Shown: positions 16,394 to 23,358 of the stretch, one piece after another | Layout of the letters: each line of letters opens with the position of its first letter | Numbering within the stretch: the stretch's first letter is position 1 | NCBI RefSeq assembly: GCF_014199595.1 | Contig: NZ_JACHNX010000020.1 | Coordinates: forward strand, 1 to 56,932 | Direction: 5' to 3' | Length of the DNA: 56,932 nt | Source: Sphingomonas yabuuchiae | GTDB lineage: Bacteria > Pseudomonadota > Alphaproteobacteria > Sphingomonadales > Sphingomonadaceae | Notes under the pieces: generated by a model | Databases searched by the model: none | Told to the model about the DNA's origin: nothing | The model's input: the letters and a program-made list of their open reading frames with translations, nothing else | Made by a program: the position numbers and the translations under genes

Positions 16394-17677
16394 ATGACCG
16401 ACACCCCGCACGCCATCCTCGGTATCGACTTCGGCACCACAAACTCGGTGATCGCCCGCGCCGAGGGCGGCGACTCGCATCTCGTCCCGCTCAAAGCGCC
16501 GAAGGGCGAAGACCCCGTCTTCCGCTCGGCGCTGTGTTTCTGGGAGGATGACGGCATCGAGGTGGAGGCGGGGCCATGGGCCATCGCCGAATATCTCGAC
16601 TTTCCGGGCGGCAGCCGGTTCATCCAGTCGTTCAAGTCGGTCGCCGCCTCGCCCGTCTTCGAGCACGCCACCGTGTTCGACAAACGCTATCGCTTCGAGG
16701 AACTGGGCCGCGCCTTTCTGGACCGGATGGCGGCGCGCAGCGGCGGCACCCTCGACGGCAAGGCGGCGCGGATCGTCGTCGGGCGGCCGGTCGAATATGC
16801 CGGGCACCGACCGGACGAGGCTTTGGCTCGCCAGCGTTACGACGCGATGTTCGCGCGGCTCGGGGCCGAAATCCATTATGTCTATGAACCGCTGGGTGCG
16901 GCGTTCAGCTATGCCTCGCGGATCACCGAGCCTGCCACCGTGCTGGTCGCCGATTTCGGCGGCGGCACCAGCGACTTTTCGGTCGTGCGCATCGCCGCCC
17001 CCGGCGCGGATCGGCGTTGCGAGCCGCTGGGCCATGCTGGTGTCGGTATCGCGGGGGATCGGTTCGACCAAAGGCTGATCGATCATCTCGTCCTGCCGCT
17101 GCTGGGCGCGGGCGGAAAATATCGCTCATTCGACAAGGTCCTGGAAATCCCGCGCGGCTATTTCGCCGATTTCGGCGACTGGTCGCGGCTGGCGCTGATG
17201 CGCAATCGCAAGACGCTGGCGGAACTGGAAAAGCTGCGCCGCGCCGCGCTCGACCCCGAGGCCATCGGGCGGATGATCGCGATCATCGAGGAGGAACAGG
17301 GATATCGACTCTACGATGCGGTCGGGCGGGTGAAGCGCGACCTGTCGGCGGCGGAGAACGCGCGGTTCCGTTTCGAGGGCGGCGGGCTGTCGATCGAGGC
17401 GGATGTGGCCCGCAAGGATTTCGAAAGCTGGATCGCGCCCGACCTCGCGCGGATCGAGCAGGCGGTCGACCGGGCGCTGACGGCGGCAGGGACCGAGGCG
17501 GGCGCGATCGACCGGGTGTTCCTGACCGGCGGCACCTCGCTGATGCCCGCGATCCGGCAAATGTTCGAGCTGCGCTTCGGCGGCGAGAGGATCGCGACCG
17601 GGGGTGAACTCACCTCGATCGCGCATGGCCTGGCGTTGATCGGGGAGCAGGCGGATATTGGGGCCTGGGCTGTCTGA
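16394..17677 (+). CDS. Hsp70 family protein (YegD-like)
   Basis: A 427-residue Hsp70-superfamily ATPase lacking the DnaK substrate-binding domain, as in E. coli YegD. Actin-like ATPase motifs are visible: phosphate 1 GIDFGTTNSVIA (residues 9-20), phosphate 2 VADFGGGTSDFSV (about 184) and the adenosine motif FLTGGTSLMPAI (about 376). It is cytoplasmic; its clients are unknown. The ATG at 16394 directly precedes the first conserved strand, whereas an earlier ATG at 16295 would translate through a family-A palindrome. It stands alone between two repeat clusters. Confidence 0.9.
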   Translation: MTDTPHAILGIDFGTTNSVIARAEGGDSHLVPLKAPKGEDPVFRSALCFWEDDGIEVEAGPWAIAEYLDFPGGSRFIQSFKSVAASPVFEHATVFDKRYRFEELGRAFLDRMAARSGGTLDGKAARIVVGRPVEYAGHRPDEALARQRYDAMFARLGAEIHYVYEPLGAAFSYASRITEPATVLVADFGGGTSDFSVVRIAAPGADRRCEPLGHAGVGIAGDRFDQRLIDHLVLPLLGAGGKYRSFDKVLEIPRGYFADFGDWSRLALMRNRKTLAELEKLRRAALDPEAIGRMIAIIEEEQGYRLYDAVGRVKRDLSAAENARFRFEGGGLSIEADVARKDFESWIAPDLARIEQAVDRALTAAGTEAGAIDRVFLTGGTSLMPAIRQMFELRFGGERIATGGELTSIAHGLALIGEQADIGAWAV

Positions 17678-17681
17678 AAGC

Positions 17682-17790
17682 CCCTCCTCCCGGCAGGGGG
17701 GGGGTTTGGGGTGGGGGCAAGGCCCCAAGCGATGGTCTCGGTGAGACTCCTTGCCCTCCCCCATCCCCTCCCGTTTACGGGAGGGGCGTG
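17682..17790. repeat. REP-like cluster, family A
   Basis: Half-palindromes CCCCTCCTCCCGGCAGGGGGGGG (about 17682-17704) and CCCCTCCCGTTTACGGGAGGGG (about 17765-17786) flank a spacer reading GATGGTCTCGGTGAGACT, itself palindromic. It lies at the convergent ends of the Hsp70 gene and the TonB receptor. Confidence 0.8.
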
Positions 17791-17804
17791 CATTACGGCT
17801 TAGC

Positions 17805-20192
17805 TCAGAACCCCTTCTTCAGCGTCACGAACCACTGGCGCGGCGCGCCTGCGAGCAGCGTCTGGTTGTCGCCGCTGGCCGTGAAGCCGTTGGTACCGAT
17901 GGTCGCGATGTAGCGTTTGTCGGTCAGGTTGGTCACGCTGCCCTCGATCGCGAAACCGCCCCATTCCTTCGGGAACCGATAACCGATGCTGGCGTCGACC
18001 AGCACCCGGCCCGCCACCGACTGGTCGTTCAGATAGGTGAAGTAGCGCTTCGACATATAGTCCGCGCCGACGCGGCCGAAGAACCGGCTGTCATCATAGA
18101 CCAGCTCGCCCTTGACCATGTTCTGCGGCGTGTCGACGACGTAACGCCCCTTTTCGGCGAGCAGGTTGCCCGAGCCGTCACGCACCGTCTGTTGATAGGT
18201 GGCATGGTTGTAGGAATAGCTGGCCAGCGCCGAGAAGGCCGAGGTCAGGCGGTAAAAGGCCGAAACCTCCGCGCCATAGCTTTCCACGCCGCCGACATTG
18301 TTCAGCGTCGGCGGAATACCCTGGATCGCGGTGCCGACCGAATAGGTCAGCAGGCGGTCGGAAAAGTCGATATAATAACCGACCGCCGACAGCTGCAGCC
18401 CTCCGGTGCGATAACGCAGGCCGCCCTCGGCCGTCTTCGACTTTTCGGGTCGCACGGTGCCCGTGACCGAGTTGAACGCCGCCTGGCTGATCGAGAAGGG
18501 CGCAGCCGTCGCCGCCGCGATGAAGGCGCGCATATTTTCGGTATAGCTGGCGAAGACTTCCGCCTGGTTGCCCAGGTGCAGCACCGCACCGACCTGCGGC
18601 AGGAACCAGTCCTCGCTCTTGATCCGCCCGCGTGCCAGCGTGCCCGCCAGCGTGTTCGCCTGGTTACGAACTCGCATCCCCTTCCAGCCGCCGTTGAGGG
18701 TCAGCTGGCCGATGTCGAGCGTATCGCCGACCGAATATTGCAGCGTCTCGGTGTCGTACTTGCCGTTCCAGACGGTCGCCATCGGATTGCGCTGGAAATC
18801 CAGCGCGCTGCGGTTCGGCGTCGCGGTGTCGGTCATGCCATAGAGACGACGCGCCTGGTGCAGCGTGTTGCTCTCATACCAGCCGGTCAGTTCCAGCTTG
18901 TTGGCACCGGTGGTCAGCGCCAGCTTGGCGATCGTGCCCGCGCGGTCGAGGCTATACTCGGTCGTGCGGAACGACAGCGGCGCGGGGTTGGTGATCGGCG
19001 TGCCGTCGGCATTGGGCGCGCCCGCTACCGTCGGGCTATAGGGCGTGATCCACGAACCCTGGCCCTTGTTATGGTGGTAATAGCTGGTCGAGGTCAGCGA
19101 CAGCGCCTCGGTCAGCTTGGCCGCGAAGGTCACGCCGCCCAGATAGTCGCGGCGCAACCCCGCCGCGTCATAATAGCCGTCGTCCAGCGTGATGCCGGTC
19201 GGCAGGCCGATGCCGATCCCGGCATAGGGCGCGGAAAAGCCGGTCAGCGACCCGTTATTGGCGCGCGCATAGGCCGCGGCCGCCGCGCCGTTGGTCGCCT
19301 GCTTGGCATAGAGGATCGCGAGCGGATAATCGTTGGTGATGTTGTCGTTATAATAGCCGCGACGCTTGATGATATCGAGGCTCAGGTCCTGATAGTCGTT
19401 CTCGCGACGATCCGAGAAGTTGAAGAAGCCGGTGATCGATCCCCGGTCGCCGAAGTCCTTCACGATCTTGGCATTGGCCTGATGCTGGCGCTGGCTGCCG
19501 AAACCCTTCCACTTGTCGGTGGTCAGATAGGAATAGCTCAGATAGCCCTTCAGGCCGCCGCCCAGGTCGCCGCTGTCGGCGCGGACGAAGGCGCGGATCG
19601 TGTCGTTGCTGCCATAGGTGCCCGAGGCGGCGAGCGCGGCGGTGTCGGACGGCGCGCGGCTGGTGAACTGGATGGTGCCGCCCAGATTGCTGGTCGAGGC
19701 GGTGCCGAGCGCACCCGCACCCTGCGCCACGCTGGTCGAGCCGATATTCTCGGAAATGATCGCGCGGCTGATATGCAGGCCGTTGGTCGGACCATAGCTC
19801 ATGTCGCCCAGCGGCACGCCGTCGAGCGTGAAGCCCAGCTGGTTCTGGTTGAACCCGCGAAGCGAGATGCGGGTCGACCATTCATAGGCCCCGAACGGAT
19901 CGGCCGCCTGGAAATTGACGCCCGGCAGCTTCGAGATCGCCTTGAGCGGCGACGTGCCCGGGGTCAGCCGGCCGAGATCGGCGGCGGTGATCGTCTGCAC
20001 CTGGCGGCTCTGGCCGAAACCAAGCACGACGACATCGGCCGGGACATTGGCCTGCTCGCCCTCGGGCGCGGGATCGGCCGCGACCGGATCGGTGGTCGTG
20101 CCGGTGACGGCGGCCTGTACGGGCAGGGTCTGCGCCGACGCACCCGATGCGATCAGCGCCAGCGGCGCGACACCGATCAGAAACTTTACCAT
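17805..20192 (-). CDS. TonB-dependent receptor
   Basis: A 795-residue outer-membrane receptor. A signal peptide (residues 1-20, ending ASA) is followed by a plug domain (about 55-180, with TRISLRGFNQNQLGFTLDGVPLGDM) and a 22-strand barrel ending in the aromatic C terminus TLKKGF. The TonB box is probably within DVVVLGFG near residue 53. The ligand cannot be read from sequence, but the promoter carries a four-unit direct repeat like a Pho box, so uptake of a phosphorus compound is a reasonable inference. No partner genes lie next to it. Confidence 0.93.
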   Translation of the reverse strand: MVKFLIGVAPLALIASGASAQTLPVQAAVTGTTTDPVAADPAPEGEQANVPADVVVLGFGQSRQVQTITAADLGRLTPGTSPLKAISKLPGVNFQAADPFGAYEWSTRISLRGFNQNQLGFTLDGVPLGDMSYGPTNGLHISRAIISENIGSTSVAQGAGALGTASTSNLGGTIQFTSRAPSDTAALAASGTYGSNDTIRAFVRADSGDLGGGLKGYLSYSYLTTDKWKGFGSQRQHQANAKIVKDFGDRGSITGFFNFSDRRENDYQDLSLDIIKRRGYYNDNITNDYPLAILYAKQATNGAAAAAYARANNGSLTGFSAPYAGIGIGLPTGITLDDGYYDAAGLRRDYLGGVTFAAKLTEALSLTSTSYYHHNKGQGSWITPYSPTVAGAPNADGTPITNPAPLSFRTTEYSLDRAGTIAKLALTTGANKLELTGWYESNTLHQARRLYGMTDTATPNRSALDFQRNPMATVWNGKYDTETLQYSVGDTLDIGQLTLNGGWKGMRVRNQANTLAGTLARGRIKSEDWFLPQVGAVLHLGNQAEVFASYTENMRAFIAAATAAPFSISQAAFNSVTGTVRPEKSKTAEGGLRYRTGGLQLSAVGYYIDFSDRLLTYSVGTAIQGIPPTLNNVGGVESYGAEVSAFYRLTSAFSALASYSYNHATYQQTVRDGSGNLLAEKGRYVVDTPQNMVKGELVYDDSRFFGRVGADYMSKRYFTYLNDQSVAGRVLVDASIGYRFPKEWGGFAIEGSVTNLTDKRYIATIGTNGFTASGDNQTLLAGAPRQWFVTLKKGF

Positions 20193-20248
20193 GTAATCTG
20201 GCCCCCAAATGGCTCGTTAACCCAATGGAGCGGGCGCATGGGGCCGGT

Positions 20249-20290
20249 GCGTGACACCGTGGCGACAGCGTAATGACCGGAATGTGACGG
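20249..20290 (-). promoter_or_regulatory. Putative Pho box (four 11-bp units) before TonB receptor
   Basis: On the minus strand GTCA-like cores recur with an exact 11-base period: GTCA (complement of 20285-20288), GTCA (20274-20277), GTCG (20263-20266) and GTCA (20252-20255). Three have flanking G or T as in the PhoB core TGTCA. Tandem 11-bp direct repeats are the hallmark of PhoB binding (established knowledge). The block ends about 57 bases before the receptor start, leaving room for a -10 element. Confidence 0.6.
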
Positions 20291-20327
20291 GGTGGAGTTG
20301 TGGCTTCGCGGTCACGTACTTTTCCTC

Positions 20328-20454
20328 CCCTGCAAGGGGAGGGGGACCAGCGAAGCTGGTGGAGGGGTGTTACCACTTGCGAGGATGGCGGAACCTCGCA
20401 CAGCGCCCCCCTCCGTCAGGGCTTCGCCCTGCCACCTCCCCTTGCAGGGGAGGC
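20328..20454. repeat. REP-like cluster, family A (variant with inner spacer)
   Basis: Palindromes CCTCCCCTGCAAGGGGAGG (about 20326-20344) and CCTCCCCTTGCAGGGGAGG (about 20435-20453) bracket the spacer with GGAGGGGGGC-type and GGGCTTCGCCCT sequences, as at 10.35 and 51.13 kb. It lies between the receptor promoter and the maeB terminator. Confidence 0.8.
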
Positions 20455-20494
20455 AAAAAAGGGGCCGGGCAACTTCTGCTGCCCAGCCCCCCCT
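20455..20494 (-). terminator. Rho-independent terminator of maeB
   Basis: On the minus strand GGGGCTGGGCA pairs with TGCCCGGCCCC across a loop of about 9 bases and is followed by TTTTTT, 21 bases after the maeB stop. Confidence 0.88.
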
Positions 20495-20514
20495 TTCTTA
20501 CCGTCCGACGAAGA

Positions 20515-22773
20515 TCAGCGCGCGATGCCGCCCGCCGCCAGCACCGCCAGCGTCACCAAGTCCCCGGCGGTCGAGGTCATCGGCGCGATCTGCACCGGCT
20601 TTTCCATACCGATCAGCATCGGGCCGATCATGCTGTCGCCGCCCAGTTCGCGGAGCAGCTTGGCCGAGATATTGGCGGACTGGAGCCCCGGCATGATGAG
20701 AACGTTCGCCGGACCCGACAGGCGCGAGAAGGGGAAGTTCGCCATCTGCTTGGGGTTCAGCGCGACGTCGGGCGACATGTCGCCTTCATATTCGAACCCG
20801 ACCTGCCGCTTGTCGAGCGCGAGCACGCCGTCGCGGACATTGTCGATCCACTGGCCTTCGGGATTGCCGAAGGTCGAATAGGACAGGAACGCCACGCGCG
20901 GCTCATGCCCCATGCGACGGGCGACCGCGGCGGTGCGCTCGGCGATGTCGGCCAGTTCCTCGCCCGAGGGACGCTCGTTGACCGTGGTGTCGGCGATGAA
21001 GACGGTGTGGCTCTGCCCGACGAGCAGGTGGATGCCGAACGGCACCTTGCCGTCAACCGGATCGATCACCCGGCGGATCTCGCGGAAGCTCTGCGCATAG
21101 GTGCGGGTGATGCCGGTGATCATCGCCTCGGCCTGGCCCAGCTGGAGCATGACCGAGCCAAAGATGTTGCGGTCCTGGTTGATCATCCGCTCGGCATCGC
21201 GGCGCAGATAGCCGCGACGCTGGAGCCGCTGGTACAGGAAGTCGACCATCTGCGGCACCATCTCCGAGGTGCGGCTGTTATGGACTTCATATTCCTGCGG
21301 GTTGGTGACGCCCAGTGCCGCCAGACGGTCATACACATCGTCGCGACCGACCAGCACGGGGGTACCGTAGCCGCCCTCCTTGAAGGCGATGGCGGCGCGC
21401 AGCACCACTTCCTCTTCGCCCTCGGCGAACAGCACGCGCTTCGGATGCGCCTTGGCACCCTCATAGGCGAGGGTCAGGACCGAGGTGGTCGGGTTGAGGC
21501 GCGCCCGCAGCTTCTGGCGATAGGCGTCCATGTCGAGGATCGGCCGCGTCGCCACGCCCGAATCCATCGCCGCCTTGGCCACCGCCGAGGGGACCAGCTC
21601 CATCAGGCGAGGGTCGAACGGCGCCGGGATGATATATTCCGGGCCGAAGCTGTGCTGCGTGCCATAGGCCAGCGCCACTTCCTCCGGCACGCGCTGGCGC
21701 GCCAGTTCGGCGATCGCGTTGGCGGCGGCGATCTTCATCTCGTCATTGATGCCGGTCGCGCGCACGTCGAGCGCGCCGCGGAAGATGAAGGGGAAGCCGA
21801 TGACGTTGTTGACCTGGTTCGGATAGTCCGAACGGCCGGTCGCGACGATCGCGTCGGGGCGCGCGGCCTTTGCCAGCTCGGGGCGGATTTCCGGCTCGGG
21901 ATTGGCCATCGCGAAGATGATCGGCGACGGCGCCATGTCCTTGACCATCTCGGGCTTCAACGCACCCGCCGCCGACAGGCCCAGGAACACGTCCGCGCCG
22001 TGCAGCGCCTCGGTCAGGGTGCGGCGATCGGTGGCGGCGGCATGCGCCGACTGCCATTGATTGACGTCGTCGCGGCCCTGATAGATCACGCCGGTGCGGT
22101 CGCACATGATGACATTGTCGTGGCGCACGCCCATCGCCTTCATCAGCTCGGTACAGGCGATTGCCGCCGCGCCCGCGCCGTTGACGACGACCTTGATCTC
22201 GTCCAGCCGCCGCTTGGTCAGCAGGCAGGCGTTGATGAGACCCGCTGCGCAGATGATCGCGGTGCCGTGCTGGTCGTCATGAAAGACCGGGATGTTCATC
22301 CGCTCGCGCAGGGTCTGCTCGATGATGAAGCATTCCGGCGCCTTGATGTCTTCCAGGTTGATGCCGCCGAAGCTCGGCTCCATCAGCTCGATCGCGTCGA
22401 TGATCCGGTCGACATCCTCGGTCTTCAGTTCGATATCGATCGAGTCGACATCGGCGAAGCGCTTGAAGAGGACGGCCTTGCCCTCCATCACCGGCTTGGA
22501 CGCCAGCGCGCCCAGATTGCCGAGGCCCAGGATGGCGGTGCCGTTGGAGATGACCGCGACCAGATTGCCCTTGGCCGTATAGTCGTAAGCCGTGGCGGGG
22601 TCTTCGGCGATGGCCAGCACCGGCACCGCGACGCCGGGCGAATAGGCCAGCGCCAGATCGCGCTGCGTCGCCATCGGCTTGGACGCGATGATCTCGATCT
22701 TGCCGGGGCGTCCCTCGGAATGGAACAGCAGGGCCTCGCGCTCGGAGAACTGGTCGGTGGGTTCGTCGGACAT
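20515..22773 (-). CDS. maeB: NADP-dependent malic enzyme with phosphotransacetylase-like domain (MaeB)
   Basis: A 752-residue cytoplasmic enzyme that decarboxylates malate to pyruvate with NADP reduction, supplying NADPH and acetyl-CoA precursors. The N-terminal malic domain (YSPGVAVPVLAIAEDP about residue 40; VFHDDQHGTA about 165) is followed by the NAD-binding domain (VVNGAGAAAIACTELM about 190) and, from about residue 430, a C-terminal phosphate acetyltransferase-like domain that is regulatory in MaeB enzymes (known for the family). Start chosen at MSDEPTDQ with GAAGG upstream; the frame extends to 22851 without support. Confidence 0.95.
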   Translation of the reverse strand: MSDEPTDQFSEREALLFHSEGRPGKIEIIASKPMATQRDLALAYSPGVAVPVLAIAEDPATAYDYTAKGNLVAVISNGTAILGLGNLGALASKPVMEGKAVLFKRFADVDSIDIELKTEDVDRIIDAIELMEPSFGGINLEDIKAPECFIIEQTLRERMNIPVFHDDQHGTAIICAAGLINACLLTKRRLDEIKVVVNGAGAAAIACTELMKAMGVRHDNVIMCDRTGVIYQGRDDVNQWQSAHAAATDRRTLTEALHGADVFLGLSAAGALKPEMVKDMAPSPIIFAMANPEPEIRPELAKAARPDAIVATGRSDYPNQVNNVIGFPFIFRGALDVRATGINDEMKIAAANAIAELARQRVPEEVALAYGTQHSFGPEYIIPAPFDPRLMELVPSAVAKAAMDSGVATRPILDMDAYRQKLRARLNPTTSVLTLAYEGAKAHPKRVLFAEGEEEVVLRAAIAFKEGGYGTPVLVGRDDVYDRLAALGVTNPQEYEVHNSRTSEMVPQMVDFLYQRLQRRGYLRRDAERMINQDRNIFGSVMLQLGQAEAMITGITRTYAQSFREIRRVIDPVDGKVPFGIHLLVGQSHTVFIADTTVNERPSGEELADIAERTAAVARRMGHEPRVAFLSYSTFGNPEGQWIDNVRDGVLALDKRQVGFEYEGDMSPDVALNPKQMANFPFSRLSGPANVLIMPGLQSANISAKLLRELGGDSMIGPMLIGMEKPVQIAPMTSTAGDLVTLAVLAAGGIAR

Positions 22774-22860
22774 GCGCGCGGCCTTCGATGCTGTGGATAC
22801 AAGGACGCTACGGCTCTTGAAGCTTTCGGGCGTGGCTGACAACCCTGTCACGCAGCCCTT

Positions 22861-22905
22861 TTGCCGCCCTAGGCAAGGCCAGCCATCAGCCTTATAAGTT
22901 CATCT
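22861..22905 (+). promoter_or_regulatory. Promoter of the toxin-antitoxin pair
   Basis: TATAAG (22893-22898) stands 7 bases before the antitoxin ATG and no Shine-Dalgarno is present, so the transcript is probably leaderless. An imperfect palindrome TTGCC (22861-22865) with GGCAA (22872-22876) just upstream is a candidate operator for autoregulation. Confidence 0.4.
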
Positions 22906-23085
22906 ATGGAGCATGAGCCCGGCATTTTCGAGCAGCGCGACGAGGCGGCGGAACTGGCCGCCGACGAACGCGCGCTTGTGGATTTTCGGGCCGGCCGTTT
23001 CGTGCCGCATGAGAAGATGGCCGAATGGCTGAAGACCTGGGGTACGCCCGATCGCAAGCCCCTGCCCCGCGAATGGCTCGAATAA
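22906..23085 (+). CDS. Putative type II antitoxin (small)
   Basis: A 59-residue frame, acidic N-terminally, with AGRFVPHEKMAEWLKTWG and the proline-rich end RKPLPREWLE. The 'G-R-x-V-x-H-E-x-x-x-W-L-x-x-W-G' pattern is common in small alphaproteobacterial antitoxins paired with ParE/RelE toxins (from memory of the family). It overlaps the toxin gene by 13 bases. It has no ribosome binding site and sits just behind a TATAAG box. The overlap, size and partner support the call more than any one motif. Confidence 0.7.
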   Translation: MEHEPGIFEQRDEAAELAADERALVDFRAGRFVPHEKMAEWLKTWGTPDRKPLPREWLE

Positions 23086-23348
23086 GCTGGTCGATCCAGG
23101 CCTCGCCGCAACTTGCCGCGATCGTCGATTATCTGGAAGAATTCGATCCTTCTGCAGCCCGGCGATTGGGTGCGCGATTGCTAGAACTCGCTGATTCCCT
23201 CCGGGAATTTCTCAATCGCGGCCGACCGATTCCGCAGGGTCGTCGCGAGATGGTGACGGTTCGCCCCTATATTCTGCGTTATGTCCATGAGGGCGATACG
23301 GTGGTGATCCTCGGTATCCGCCATGCCGCCCAACTCTCCGAAGATTGA
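23073..23348 (+). CDS. ParE/RelE-type toxin
   Basis: A 91-residue basic protein with the ParE/RelE fold pattern: WSIQASPQLAAIVDYL near the N terminus, helix SAARRLGARLLELADSL, the RGRPIPQGRREM turn and the C-terminal strands RPYILRYVHEGDTVVILGIRHA. Members inhibit gyrase or cleave ribosome-bound mRNA (family knowledge); which applies is unknown. The ATG at 23073 lies within the antitoxin gene; a longer frame from 23025 would overlap it more. The stop is 10 bases before mutS, so read-through into mutS is possible. Confidence 0.78.
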   Translation: MARISWSIQASPQLAAIVDYLEEFDPSAARRLGARLLELADSLREFLNRGRPIPQGRREMVTVRPYILRYVHEGDTVVILGIRHAAQLSED

Positions 23349-23358
23349 AGAAGTGCCG

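Noticed and set aside
17751..20273. Long plus-strand frame of 840 residues opposite the TonB receptor
   Set aside because: Shadow frame caused by high GC3; the translation is Arg/Gly/Ala-rich without any domain, while the minus strand is a clear receptor.
20251..22839. Long plus-strand frame of 862 residues opposite maeB
   Set aside because: Shadow frame; His/Asp/Arg-rich composition without family features, antisense to a complete malic enzyme.
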